DNA of 64,000 nucleotides, from assembly GCA_900540705.1 (NCBI GenBank), contig UQGR01000003.1, forward strand, positions 6,724-70,723, written 5' to 3'. Below are positions 49,401 to 59,260 of the stretch, one piece after another. The position numbers and the translations under genes were made by a program. Within the stretch, counting starts at the first letter, position 1. Every line of letters begins with the position of its first letter. Under the pieces are notes generated by a model. It ran no database searches. It was not told the origin of the DNA and saw nothing but the letters and a program-made list of their open reading frames with translations. The DNA comes from an uncultured Mollicutes bacterium. GTDB taxonomy: Bacteria; Bacillota_I; Bacilli_A; Acholeplasmatales; Anaeroplasmataceae.

Positions 49401-49928
49401 ATGAAACCTTACAATCATATAGAAATAGAAAAAAAATGGCAGGAGTATTGGGAAAAAAATCAGACCTTCCATACAGATGTATGGGATTTCTCCAAGCCAA
49501 AATTTTATGCTTTGGATATGTTTCCATATCCTTCTGGTCAGGGCTTGCATGTAGGACATCCGGAGGGGTATACAGCTACGGATATTGTATGTCGAAAGAA
49601 GAGAATGGAGGGCTATAACGTCCTGCATCCAATGGGATGGGATGCCTTTGGTCTTCCTGCAGAGCAGTTTGCCATCACGACAGGACATCATCCCGAGGAA
49701 TTCACCAAGAAAAATATTGAAAATTTTACAAGACAGTTAAAAATGTTGGGATTTTCCTTTGACTGGTCTAAGGAAATTTCTACCTGTGATCCGAAGTACT
49801 ATAAGTGGACGCAATGGATATTCAAACAGCTGTATCAGGATGGTCTTGCCAAGCAGGTAGACATGCCTGTCAATTGGTGTGAGGAGCTTGGAACGGTTTT
49901 GGCAAACGATGAGGTCATCGACGGAAAG
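49401..49928 (+). pseudogene. leuS: Leucyl-tRNA synthetase, N-terminal fragment before a frameshift
   Basis: The frame begins [18 protein letters not shown] and holds the class I HIGH-type motif ([15 protein letters not shown]), continuing with good LeuRS similarity up to [10 protein letters not shown]. It then reads RRIPCCP and stops at 49952. LeuRS normally continues [22 protein letters not shown] is found in the +1 frame from 49924. The pieces fit if about 8 bases (two residues plus a frame change) are missing at 49923-49928. GGAGTG precedes the ATG. See the C-terminal fragment. Confidence 0.85.
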
Positions 49929-51801
49929 AGGCGGATACCCTGTTGTCCGTAAAAATATGAAGCAGTGGGTTATGGATATTCCTGCCTATGCTGAACGGCT
50001 TTTAGATGGCTTAAACACCCTAGATTGGCCTTCCTCCACTAAGGAAATCCAGAAGAACTGGATAGGAAAATCGGTAGGAGCGAACATTACCTTCAAAGTT
50101 AAGGATTGTGATGCAAGCTTTACCGTTTTTACAACACGTTGTGATACTCTGTTTGGAGCCACCTACTGTGTTCTTGCTCCTGAGCATGCTTTAGTCAGTC
50201 AGATTACTTCTCCAGAACAAAAGGAAGCAGTTTCTGCCTACCAGCATGCCTGCAGCCTAAAAAGTGATTTAGAAAGAACGGAGCTAAACAAGGAAAAGAC
50301 AGGAGTTTTTACAGGATCTTATGCTATCAACCCTGCCAATCAGAAGGCAATTCCTATTTGGATTTCTGATTATGTGTTAGCCAGCTATGGAACAGGGGCC
50401 ATTATGGCTGTTCCAGCTCACGATGAACGGGATTATGCGTTTGCTAAAAAGTTTGGCTTAGATATCATTCCTGTATTAGAGGGTGGCAATGTTTTAGAGG
50501 CTGCCTACACAGAGGATGGGATTCATATCAATTCTGGCTTCTTAAATGGTCTTGCCAAGGAAGAGGCGATTGAAAAAATGATTCAGTGGCTGACAGAACA
50601 GAAGATTGGCTCTAAAAAGGTAACCTATCGTTTAAGAGAATGGATCTTTGCTCGCCAGAGATACTGGGGAGAACCAATCCCAATTGTTCATTACACGGAT
50701 GGAACTAGTGAGGCCTTAGAGGATTCAGATTTACCACTTGTTCTTCCAGAATTAGATGACTATAAGCCTAAAATTAATGGTACTGCTCCTTTAGAGAATG
50801 CGACCGATTGGGTAAATACTACCTACCATGGAAAGCCATGTAAAAGAGAGACAACCACGATGCCAGGCTCAGCAGCATCCAGCTGGTACTTTATGCGGTA
50901 TATTGATCCAGATAACAATGAGGAATTTGCCAACTATGAGCTATTGAAGCACTGGCTGCCAGTAGACTTATATCTGGGTGGTTCAGAACATGCGGTTGGA
51001 CATCTTTTATATTCTAGATTCTGGAATAATTATTTATATGATAAGGGTTTAGTTCCTGTAAAGGAACCCTTTCAGAAGCTGTTTCATCAGGGTATGATTT
51101 TAGGTGAAAATAATGAAAAGATGAGTAAGTCCCGTGGTAATGTTGTGAATCCAGATGATGTAGTGTTAGAATATGGGGCAGATACTCTGCGTCTTTATGA
51201 AATGTTTATGGGACCACTAGAGGCCTCTTTGCCTTGGAGTAGTAAAGGATTAGAGGGAGCCAGAAAGTTTTTAGACCGTGTTTGGAGATTCTGCACCTTT
51301 GAGGAATATACTTCTAAATTTACTTTAGAAAATGATGGTAAGCTAGAACGGATTTATCATCAGACTGTGAAAAAGGTATCTATAGATTTTGACTCTTTAA
51401 ACTTTAATACAGCCATTGCTCAAATGATGACTTTTTTAAATGAAGCTTATAAGGCGGAGAAAATTTACAAGCCTTATGTAGAGGGATTTATTAAGCTTCT
51501 TTCCCCAATCTGTCCACATATGTGTGAGGAGCTATGGTCTATCTTTGGGCATACAGATACACTTTCTTTTGAGGAATGGCCAAAGTATGATGAGGAAAAG
51601 CTTGTTTTAGAAAAAATTTCTTTGGTGATTCAGGTCAATGGAAAATTGAGAGATCATCTAGAGGTTGAAGTGGATTTGCCAAAGGAAGAAATTATTCAGC
51701 AGGCACTTTCTAGAGAAAGAGTGCGGATGTTTACGGAAGGACATGAGGTCATTAAAACGATCGTTGTTCCGAAGCGTTTGGTCAATATTGTTGTTAAATA
51801 A
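49924..51801 (+). pseudogene. leuS: Leucyl-tRNA synthetase, C-terminal fragment after a frameshift
   Basis: From [11 protein letters not shown] the rest of LeuRS is intact in another frame: editing (CP1) domain with [19 protein letters not shown] and [15 protein letters not shown], leucine-specific region, [16 protein letters not shown], the catalytic KMSKS loop ([15 protein letters not shown]), anticodon domain and C-terminal [10 protein letters not shown]. Fragments sum to about 800 residues, the normal LeuRS length. The reading frame opens upstream at 49879, but residues before ERGG are not LeuRS-like and no ribosome site is seen. Because the enzyme is essential, sequencing error, recent mutation, or a second copy elsewhere must be considered. 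Confidence 0.85.
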
Positions 51802-51803
51802 GT

Positions 51804-51834
51804 AAAAAATCATGGCGAAAGGCTATGATTTTTT
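51804..51834 (+). terminator. Intrinsic terminator after leuS
   Basis: AAAAAATCAT (51804-51813) pairs with ATGATTTTTT (51825-51834) around a GGC/GGCT-containing apex. Confidence 0.75.
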
Positions 51835-51854
51835 CACGGGTGAGGTAAAGTAGT

Positions 51855-53279
51855 ATGAAAAGGATTGGACTTAGAACCATTAAAACGGCAATCAGTGTAT
51901 TTCTTTGCTTAATGGTTTTCATTATATTTAAGCTTTTTGAATTTATTCCAGGAGTACCCCAGAATTTCGCGTTTTCCTGGTATAATCCATTTTTTGCAGG
52001 ACTGGCTACTGCCTACTCCATACATGCGAGTAAGAGTGCAAGCTTAAATCAGGCGAAGATTCGCTGTGTGGCTTCCCTGATTGGGGGAATTATAGGAATC
52101 CTTTTGATTACCTTTTATGAGCTTTGTGGAGGAACCTGGCCAAATTTACAGGCCGTAAATCTGTCTACACTTAACTTTGTTTTACCTTATATTTTAATCG
52201 CCCTATTTACAATTGTCGTGATTGTTACAGGAATTGTCCTCAAACAACAACAGGCAATCTTTGTGGCAATTTTGACCTTTTTATCGGTGACGGTCAACCC
52301 GAATATTAACGTTGGACAATGGCAGTGGCAGTTTGGAATTAACCGAATTTTATCTACCATCATAGGCGTATTGATTGCTTTAGGAGTGAATTTATTCCGT
52401 ATGCCGCATCGCTTCCACAATAAGAATTTATTGTTTTGTGTAGGAATCGATGGAATGCTGATTCGAGATAGTGACCGGTTTAAGGGCTATATGCAATATA
52501 AAATGAATTATCTGAATCGGATAGGGGCGAATGTAACGCTGTTTACTACAAGAACGCCAACTACCTTCATGCCGTTACTTGAGGATGTTAAAATCAACCA
52601 TCCTGTAATTTGTATGTCAGGAGCGGCCCTATATGATACGGTGGAGCAGAAATATATTGCTACCGAGGTGATTTCTAAGGAGATTGCGGGAAAGGTAAGA
52701 ACATTATTAAAGGAAAATGGAATTACCCCCTTTATCAATCAAATCCGAGATGATGTGCTTTTTACCTATAGTGAAAGCATTGATAATCCAGGAGAAAGAA
52801 TTTATGCGGATAGTAAGAAAAATGCCTCCTTTTGCTGCTACATCCCAGAACAGGCTCCTGATGAGGATGTGCTCTATTTTTTGATTGTAGAACAGGAGGA
52901 GCTAGTCTTTAAAATCATTGACCTGATTGAACAGGATCAGCAGCTTAAAGGTGAGCTTTCCATTTTAATTTATGATGTGTTTGAGGCCAATCAGGATCAG
53001 CATCTAAAGTATGTAAAAATCTATAGTAAGGCGATAGAAGAATTAGATATTCTAAAAACATATTGTTCAGAGGCGGAATTGAAAATTGTAGGGGTTTCCT
53101 CCTCAAATCATTCAAGACATCTGCTGGAAAATAGTACATATGCTCTATCTGTAGATACGATGGATGAGGAAATAAAGAAGACCTGTATTGGGGTGGTTCA
53201 GGCGAATGATACGGAAAGAATATTTCATGAAGTGAATAAAATATATCATCAGAATTTAGCTAAATATGGTAAAAAATAA
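51855..53279 (+). CDS. Aromatic-acid-exporter-like membrane domain fused to a degenerate HAD (Cof-type) domain
   Basis: 474 residues. Residues about 1-185 have six hydrophobic helices and the ArAE/FUSC-type pattern (RTIKTAISVFLCLMV, NPFFAGLATAYSIHAS, LGVNLFRMP). Residues about 190-474 resemble a Cof-type HAD phosphatase: LLFCVGIDGMLIRDSD, LFTTRTPTTFMPLL, CMSGAALYD, and a C-terminal VGVSSSNHSRHLL where GDSxND is expected. The nucleophilic first Asp of DxDG is replaced by Gly197, and the late Asp-rich motif is also lost, so catalysis is unlikely. GAGGTAAAG precedes the ATG. Substrate unknown; the fold assignments are pattern-based. Confidence 0.7.
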   Translation: MKRIGLRTIKTAISVFLCLMVFIIFKLFEFIPGVPQNFAFSWYNPFFAGLATAYSIHASKSASLNQAKIRCVASLIGGIIGILLITFYELCGGTWPNLQAVNLSTLNFVLPYILIALFTIVVIVTGIVLKQQQAIFVAILTFLSVTVNPNINVGQWQWQFGINRILSTIIGVLIALGVNLFRMPHRFHNKNLLFCVGIDGMLIRDSDRFKGYMQYKMNYLNRIGANVTLFTTRTPTTFMPLLEDVKINHPVICMSGAALYDTVEQKYIATEVISKEIAGKVRTLLKENGITPFINQIRDDVLFTYSESIDNPGERIYADSKKNASFCCYIPEQAPDEDVLYFLIVEQEELVFKIIDLIEQDQQLKGELSILIYDVFEANQDQHLKYVKIYSKAIEELDILKTYCSEAELKIVGVSSSNHSRHLLENSTYALSVDTMDEEIKKTCIGVVQANDTERIFHEVNKIYHQNLAKYGKK

Positions 53280-53287
53280 CCATTGTG

Positions 53288-53296
53288 TGGTATAAT
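53288..53296 (+). promoter_or_regulatory. Extended -10 promoter of the suf operon
   Basis: TGGTATAAT (TATAAT 53291-53296) lies 32 bases before sufC; no good -35 is seen, as allowed for extended -10 promoters. Confidence 0.5.
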
Positions 53297-53327
53297 ACAT
53301 AATGCTTTGGGATTGGAGTGAATACAA

Positions 53328-54149
53328 ATGAGCAGCATTTTACAGATAAAGGATTTACATGCGGGAATAGAGGATAAGGAAATTCTTAAGGGTGTAAATC
53401 TAACGATAAAAACAGGTGAGGTCCATGCGATTATGGGCCCCAACGGAACAGGAAAATCAACACTGTCCTCTGTAGTAATGGGACAGCCAAAATATAAGGT
53501 GACCTCTGGAGATATTCTGCTAGATGAGGTAAGTCTTTTACCTATGGCCGTAGATGAAAGAGCCAGAAAGGGAATTTTTTTGGCTTATCAATATCCAGCT
53601 GAGGTTCCTGGGGTAACAAATAGTGATTTTATTCGTTCGGCAATGAAGGCCTGCAGTGGTAAGGATACATCTTTATTTTCCTTTATCCGCAGCTATGAAA
53701 AGGCTTGTTCAGAATTGAAAATGCCAGAGGATTTGGCTCACCGGTATCTGAATGAAGGATTTTCTGGTGGAGAGAAGAAAAGAAATGAAATTTTGCAGAT
53801 GAAAATGCTGAAGCCAAAGTTTGCAATTTTAGATGAGATAGACTCTGGTCTTGACGTGGATGCCTTACGCATTGTCGGTGAAAATGTGAGTCATATGATA
53901 GATGAAAATCTTGGATGCTTGTTAATTACCCATTATGAAAGGTTACTTGACTATATCAAGCCGGATTTTGTACATATAATGATTAATGGAAGAATTGTTT
54001 TAACCGGTGGTAAGGAATTGATTGCTAAGATAGATCAAAATGGCTATGACTGGATAAAAGAGGAGCTAGGAATTGAGATAGAACGAGAAGAAGATGAAAA
54101 GACCCATGTTCTTTTAGGTTCCTGTGCTCATAATAGTGGTCAGAAATGA
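53328..54149 (+). CDS. sufC: Fe-S cluster assembly ATPase SufC
   Basis: 273 residues, about 20 longer than usual because of an acidic C-terminal extension (IEREEDEKTHVLLG). Walker A GPNGTGKSTL near 38, SufC-specific Q-loop FLAYQYPAEVPGV, signature FSGGEKKRNEI and Walker B ILDEIDSGLD are intact. SufC powers the SufBCD scaffold for iron-sulfur assembly. It leads the sufC-D-S-U-B operon and overlaps sufD by 4 bases. Confidence 0.97.
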   Translation: MSSILQIKDLHAGIEDKEILKGVNLTIKTGEVHAIMGPNGTGKSTLSSVVMGQPKYKVTSGDILLDEVSLLPMAVDERARKGIFLAYQYPAEVPGVTNSDFIRSAMKACSGKDTSLFSFIRSYEKACSELKMPEDLAHRYLNEGFSGGEKKRNEILQMKMLKPKFAILDEIDSGLDVDALRIVGENVSHMIDENLGCLLITHYERLLDYIKPDFVHIMINGRIVLTGGKELIAKIDQNGYDWIKEELGIEIEREEDEKTHVLLGSCAHNSGQK

Positions 54150-54943
54150 TTCGGTTAACCGCGAATCAAAATTTTGAAGGTTCTGGTCTTTTCCTTCAAA
54201 ATCACCAACTGAGAATTACCAAAACCCTGTCAGACTATATTTATGTAGAGCAGGGAATGGAAATTGTAATAGAGGAAGGCGTCCAGGCTAGAATCATTGA
54301 TCTTTGCAGTAAAACTAGCCTGACCATTATCCTTCGTCCTTATGCTGAGGTTGAATACCAGATTTTATCCTCTGTTGATACCACTAGAAGGTTTGAGTGC
54401 TCTGGGCACCTGCATATCATTGAAATCAGTACAGATGCGAGTAAGGAGCGTCTAGATATTCATCTTTTAGCAGAGCAGGCTACGGCCAACGTAGAGCTTC
54501 TTTCCTTGGCAGGAGGCTTTGAACAAAGTTTTATTCAGCAGATTGAACATCAGGCCAAACATACCGAATCCAGTATTTCCAATTTTGGTGTAGTTATGGA
54601 TCATGCAAATATTCTTTTTGATACCACGGGTAAAATTCAAAAGGGTATGGCCAAATCCAAATGTGCCCAGCTTTCTAAGGGAATCATTATGGATGATGAT
54701 TCTGTCATCACTTCAAAGCCGATCTTATTGATTGATGAATATGATGTGGTAGCGAATCATGGGGCGTCCATCGGCAAGATGTCAGACGAATGCTTGTTTT
54801 ATTTGATGAGTCGTGGCTTGTCAAAGCAGGAGGCCTTCTTTCTGATTTTAGAAGGTATAATCCGCCCATTCATAGATAAAATAGTGGATCAAGAGTTAAA
54901 ACAAAAATTAAATCAAAGATTAGAATTATTGATTAAGAGGTGA
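54146..54943 (+). CDS. sufD: Fe-S cluster assembly protein SufD
   Basis: 265 residues, shorter than common SufD (about 400) and lacking the N-terminal helical domain. The beta-helix core and the C-terminal motif [26 protein letters not shown] are present, as in SufB/D. Its position between sufC and sufS, with an ATGA overlap, supports SufD rather than a second SufB. It forms the scaffold partner of SufB. Confidence 0.9.
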   Translation: MIRLTANQNFEGSGLFLQNHQLRITKTLSDYIYVEQGMEIVIEEGVQARIIDLCSKTSLTIILRPYAEVEYQILSSVDTTRRFECSGHLHIIEISTDASKERLDIHLLAEQATANVELLSLAGGFEQSFIQQIEHQAKHTESSISNFGVVMDHANILFDTTGKIQKGMAKSKCAQLSKGIIMDDDSVITSKPILLIDEYDVVANHGASIGKMSDECLFYLMSRGLSKQEAFFLILEGIIRPFIDKIVDQELKQKLNQRLELLIKR

Positions 54944-54949
54944 TTTTTA

Positions 54950-56158
54950 GTGCTAAATGTTGCAAAGCTGAGAAATGATTTTCCAGTTTTAAAAGATAAT
55001 CCTAAGCTTGCTTATTTAGATAATTCAGCCTCAACCCTGAAGCCCTATTGTGTGATTGAAGAGCTGGATAAATACTATAATACGCTTGGGGTAAATGTTC
55101 ATAGAGGGGTGTATAAGCTCAGCTATCTTGCTACTGACGCATATGAGGAGGCAAGGGCGAAAATAGCGGATTTTCTTCATGCAGAGTTTGAAGAAATCGT
55201 GTTTACCAGAGGCGCGTCTGCGGCGTTAAATCTAGTAGCCTTAAGCTATGGAATGAGCAATTTAGGACCCGGAGATGAGGTCATTACTACAGAACTTGAG
55301 CACCATTCTAGCTGTATGCCTTGGATAAATGTATGCAACAGAACTGGAGCCACCTTAAAATATGTACCTTTGAATAAGGAAGGTAGAATCACGGTTGAGG
55401 CGTTTCAGTCTGTCCTGACAGAGCGTACTAAGGTAGTAGCCATAACTTATGTATCTAATGTAATGGGATATATTACACCTTTAAAGGAAATCATAAAGCT
55501 TTCCCATCAAAAGGGGGCTATTGTTTCTGTTGATGCTGCTCAGGCAGTACCTCATATGCCCATTGATGTTAAGGAATTGGATTGTGATTTTCTTTCCTTT
55601 TCTGGACATAAAATGTGTGGTCCTACTGGGATTGGTGTTCTTTATGGAAAGTCTAGTCTATTCGCAGGTATGCCTCCTGTGGAGTTTGGTGGAGATATGG
55701 CAGATGATGTGAATTTATATGATATGACCTTTAAGGAGGCACCATATCGCTTTGAAACGGGGACACCCATCATTGCTGATGCGATTGGGCTTGGCAAGGC
55801 AGTTGAATATATCTCAGGTATAGGCTTAGAGGAAATTGGCAAATATGAATATTTCTTAAAGGAAAAAGCCTTAGAGGAATTGAGAAAAATACCTAATATC
55901 ATCATCTACAATGAAACGGCAGAAACAGGAATTATTTCCTTCAATATAAAAGGCGTTCACCCCCATGATGCGGCGAGTGTCTTTGATAATAACGACGTAT
56001 GTATCAGGGCAGGGCATCACTGTGCTCAGCATATCACCAAATGGCTGAAGACAACTGGGACTGTCCGAGCATCCTTTTATTTTTACAACACCTTAGAGGA
56101 TGTAGAAAAATTTGTACAAAGTGTAAAAGAGGCAGAAGAATTTTTTGGTACTCTTTAG
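54950..56158 (+). CDS. sufS: Cysteine desulfurase SufS
   Basis: 402 residues, class V aminotransferase fold: YLDNSASTLKP, TTELEHHSSCMPW, VDAAQAVPHMPIDV, PLP lysine in SFSGHKMCGPTGIG near 225, and catalytic cysteine in CIRAGHHCAQH near 362. It takes sulfur from cysteine and passes it to SufU. GTG start 54950 with AAGAGGTG seven bases upstream. Confidence 0.97.
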   Translation: MLNVAKLRNDFPVLKDNPKLAYLDNSASTLKPYCVIEELDKYYNTLGVNVHRGVYKLSYLATDAYEEARAKIADFLHAEFEEIVFTRGASAALNLVALSYGMSNLGPGDEVITTELEHHSSCMPWINVCNRTGATLKYVPLNKEGRITVEAFQSVLTERTKVVAITYVSNVMGYITPLKEIIKLSHQKGAIVSVDAAQAVPHMPIDVKELDCDFLSFSGHKMCGPTGIGVLYGKSSLFAGMPPVEFGGDMADDVNLYDMTFKEAPYRFETGTPIIADAIGLGKAVEYISGIGLEEIGKYEYFLKEKALEELRKIPNIIIYNETAETGIISFNIKGVHPHDAASVFDNNDVCIRAGHHCAQHITKWLKTTGTVRASFYFYNTLEDVEKFVQSVKEAEEFFGTL

Positions 56159-56167
56159 GAGGGCAGT

Positions 56168-56605
56168 ATGGATTTAAATACTTTATATCGAACTGTAATT
56201 ATGGATCATTATAAGAATCCTAAAAACAAGGGATTGAAGAATACAGACCCATATCATCTTGTTCATTTGACGAACCCTAGCTGTGGGGATGATATGCGAG
56301 TAGAAATAGTAGTGGAAAATGGAAGAGTGATTGACGTTAGACAGGATGGAAAGGGCTGTTCCATCTGTCTTTCCTCTGCTTCTGTGATGAGTGAGCTTTT
56401 AATCGGTAAAACAGTAGAAGAGGCTAAGGATATCATTCAGAGCTTTTACTCCATGGTAAAGGGAGAGGAGCTTCCAGATGAGGACAAGCTAGAGGAGGCA
56501 ATTGCCTACAAGGGAGTTAGAGATTTTCCTGCCCGCATCAAGTGTGCAACTCTTGCCTGGAAGTGTGTGGAAAGAGCGATAGATGAGGTAGAACATCATG
56601 AGTAA
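56168..56605 (+). CDS. sufU: Zinc-dependent sulfurtransferase SufU
   Basis: 145 residues. IscU-like fold with zinc ligands in NPSCGDD (Cys near 37), [12 protein letters not shown] (near 61) and [13 protein letters not shown] (near 127), plus the SufU insertion typical of Gram-positives. It accepts sulfur from SufS and hands it to the SufBCD scaffold. Ends eight bases inside sufB. Confidence 0.95.
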   Translation: MDLNTLYRTVIMDHYKNPKNKGLKNTDPYHLVHLTNPSCGDDMRVEIVVENGRVIDVRQDGKGCSICLSSASVMSELLIGKTVEEAKDIIQSFYSMVKGEELPDEDKLEEAIAYKGVRDFPARIKCATLAWKCVERAIDEVEHHE

Positions 56606-58001
56606 AACAAAGGTAGATGAGATTGTAGGCGACTATAAGTATGGCTTTACAACAGATGCGAAGACAATTTTAACCTCAGGCAAAGGACTGTCAAAAGAGG
56701 TAGTAGAATTTATTTCTAATGCAAAGCACGAACCTGAGTGGATGAAGGATTTTCGATTGAAATCCTATGCTTCCTTTTTGAAACAAAAAAATCCGGTCTG
56801 GGGACCAGATTTATCAGGAATTGATTTTAATGATTATACTTATTATATCAAATCTAGTGAGCGTACGGAAAATAAATGGGAGGATGTACCTGAGGAGATA
56901 AAGGATACCTTTGACAAGCTGGGAATTCCCGAGGCAGAAGCCAAGTATTTGGCAGGCTCCTCTACGCAGTTTGAGTCTGAGGTGGTATATCATAATAATC
57001 TGAAGGAATTAGATGACCTAGGTGTCATATTCTGTGATACAGATACAGCCCTAAGAGAGCATGCAGACCTTATGCAGCAATATTTTGGAAAGCTGGTTCC
57101 TTATACAGATAATAAATATGCTGCCCTGAATTCTGCAGTATGGAGTGGTGGCTCCTTTATTTATGTCCCTAAGGGTGTAAAATTGAAAAAGCCCGTTCAG
57201 TCTTATTTTAGAATAAATTCCGAGCGAATGGGACAGTTTGAAAGAACCTTGATTATTGTAGATGACGATGCGGATATCCACTATGTTGAGGGGTGTACAG
57301 CTCCCCAGTATTCCAAGGATTCTCTGCATGCCGCTGTGGTAGAAATTTTCGTTGGAAAACGCGCGCATTGTCGTTATTCTACTGTCCAGAACTGGTCAAA
57401 TAATATCGTCAATCTTGTTACCAAACGTGCTCTTGTCGATGATGAAGGACATATGGAATGGATTGACGGAAATGTAGGTGCAGGCTTGAATATGAAATAT
57501 CCTGCCTGTATCCTTAAAGGAAAATATAGTAAGGGTACTACTGTTTCGATTGCTTTTGCTGCTGAAAATCAGCTACAGGATACGGGAGCGAAGATGATTC
57601 ATCTAGGAGAGCACTCCAGCTCAACCATCATTTCTAAATCGATTTGCCGAGGTGGTGGCAAGGTCAATTATCGTGGTACTGCCTCCTGTGGACCTAAGGC
57701 CTTTGGAGCTAGAGCCCATGTGGAATGCGATACCCTAATTTTAGATGAGATTTCCTCCTCTGATACGATACCTACCAATAGTGCCAAAAACAATGATATG
57801 TATATTGAGCATGAGGCAACCGTTTCCAAGGTCAATGAGGAACAGCTATTTTATTTAATGAGCAGAGGCTTGACAGAAGCAGAGGCCACAGAGCTCATTG
57901 TAATGGGGTTCATTGAACCATTTTCAAAGGAGCTTCCTATGGAGTATGCTGTAGAGCTGAATCGTCTGATCAAGCTGGAAATGACAGATTCCATAGGCTA
58001 A
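56598..58001 (+). CDS. sufB: Fe-S cluster assembly protein SufB
   Basis: 467 residues, normal length. SWxFxKxxNP-like start ([14 protein letters not shown]), [14 protein letters not shown], beta-helix core ([20 protein letters not shown]) and the C-terminal motif [29 protein letters not shown] are all present. SufB is the main scaffold subunit. It ends the operon, three bases before the convergent mutY end, with no terminator between. Confidence 0.98.
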   Translation: MSKTKVDEIVGDYKYGFTTDAKTILTSGKGLSKEVVEFISNAKHEPEWMKDFRLKSYASFLKQKNPVWGPDLSGIDFNDYTYYIKSSERTENKWEDVPEEIKDTFDKLGIPEAEAKYLAGSSTQFESEVVYHNNLKELDDLGVIFCDTDTALREHADLMQQYFGKLVPYTDNKYAALNSAVWSGGSFIYVPKGVKLKKPVQSYFRINSERMGQFERTLIIVDDDADIHYVEGCTAPQYSKDSLHAAVVEIFVGKRAHCRYSTVQNWSNNIVNLVTKRALVDDEGHMEWIDGNVGAGLNMKYPACILKGKYSKGTTVSIAFAAENQLQDTGAKMIHLGEHSSSTIISKSICRGGGKVNYRGTASCGPKAFGARAHVECDTLILDEISSSDTIPTNSAKNNDMYIEHEATVSKVNEEQLFYLMSRGLTEAEATELIVMGFIEPFSKELPMEYAVELNRLIKLEMTDSIG

Positions 58002-58004
58002 AAT

Positions 58005-59024
58005 TTAAGATAGAACTTCCGTTAAAAACTGTTTAAAGCAGGTTGGTACACCCAGCCTGTTTTTTATTTCCTCTGCGGTGTAGGAGGGAGCATCCAACAG
58101 ATTTCGAACATAAACCTTATAGCCCTGCATAAACCATTTTTGGTGAGTAAAGATATGAACTTTATCTTCTAGTTTTACCTCTCGAATTGGGTCAAAGCCT
58201 AAAGAGGAAACATATTCTAATGCTTCATAGGAGGTCAAAAAGGCTTCCACCAGTATAGGAGAAGAGAGCCCTTTTAATACACCATCCTTCTTAGAAAACA
58301 TTGCATATTTAACCCCGTCTGTCAAAAATAGTACGGTATACTCAAAAATTTTTTTCTCTTTTTTTAATTCCTTTTTAGGAAATAAAGCCTGAGTGTTGGT
58401 TTTCCTTGCCTGACAGTTTTGTTGAAGAGGACAGGCAGAACAAAGATATACCTTAGGCATACACACAGTAGCACCCAGCTCCATTAAGGCCTCGTTGAAC
58501 ATTCCAGCCTCAGAGGGAATGATTTTTTCAAGTTCGTCTTTAAAATATTTTTTAGTAGTATCCTTTAAAATATCCATTTCTGAACAGAGATACCTAGAAA
58601 GGACCCGAAGTACATTTCCATCTACAGCCGCATAGGGAAGATTGTAGGTGCGGGAAAGAATAGCCCCACAGGTGTAAGCTCCAATTCCAGGTAATGCTAT
58701 TGCCTGCTCATAGTCTTTTGGAAATATCTGCTGATGCTCTTCTACAACCTTGATAGCACATTTTTTTAAATTGCGGGCCCGGTTATAGTAGCCGAGACCC
58801 TCCCATAGTTTAAACAGCTTCTCATCTGGACATTCACTAAGAGCCTTAAAGCTAGGGAGCTCCTCTAAAAATCTTACATAGTAGGGACGTACAGCCTCAG
58901 CTCTAGTCTGCTGAAGCATAACCTCACTAATTAATATGGTATAGGCAGTTGGATTTTCTCGCCATTCTAAGCTTCTTTTATTTAATTCAAACCAGGTTAA
59001 CAGGGGCTTTACAATCTCTTTCAT
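58005..59024 (-). CDS. mutY: Adenine DNA glycosylase MutY
   Basis: 339 residues. Catalytic Glu in ISEVMLQQTRAE (near 35), helix-hairpin-helix LPGIGAYTCGAI with catalytic Asp in AAVDGNVLRV, and a 4Fe-4S site CMPKVYLCSACPLQQNC (C-x6-C-x2-C-x5-C). The C-terminal NUDIX-like 8-oxoG recognition domain (about 225-339) is present. It removes adenine opposite 8-oxoguanine. The 236 bases upstream (59025-59260) hold no other gene that I can support. Confidence 0.97.
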   Translation of the reverse strand: MKEIVKPLLTWFELNKRSLEWRENPTAYTILISEVMLQQTRAEAVRPYYVRFLEELPSFKALSECPDEKLFKLWEGLGYYNRARNLKKCAIKVVEEHQQIFPKDYEQAIALPGIGAYTCGAILSRTYNLPYAAVDGNVLRVLSRYLCSEMDILKDTTKKYFKDELEKIIPSEAGMFNEALMELGATVCMPKVYLCSACPLQQNCQARKTNTQALFPKKELKKEKKIFEYTVLFLTDGVKYAMFSKKDGVLKGLSSPILVEAFLTSYEALEYVSSLGFDPIREVKLEDKVHIFTHQKWFMQGYKVYVRNLLDAPSYTAEEIKNRLGVPTCFKQFLTEVLS

Positions 59025-59260
59025 CTTATCATTTCCTTTTTTTTGTATTATACTATCTTTTTAGAAAAATAGAAAGTCATTTTCTGATTTCAATTATAGC
59101 TTGAAACGTTTGATTCGAAGGAAAAAAATGAAAGAAAAAATTGTAGTATTTTGCTTAACCTGAATCAATTCTAGTCTATTTTTAAAGGAAAGCCCATATA
59201 TTAGGATAGGTTGGTGATACTATAGATTTAGAACTGAATGGATTCAAAATACATTATGAG

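Noticed and set aside
49860..49960. Programmed frameshift in leuS
   Set aside because: There is no slippery heptamer with a downstream pseudoknot, and about two codons of conserved sequence appear to be missing, which recoding would not restore.
57051..57368. Long minus-strand ORF inside sufB
   Set aside because: It lies wholly within a strongly conserved gene on the other strand and has no recognisable domain or ribosome site; it is a frame shadow, like similar ones in uvrA (23709-24044), tex (33702-34049) and the large CvpA-like gene (17047-17316).
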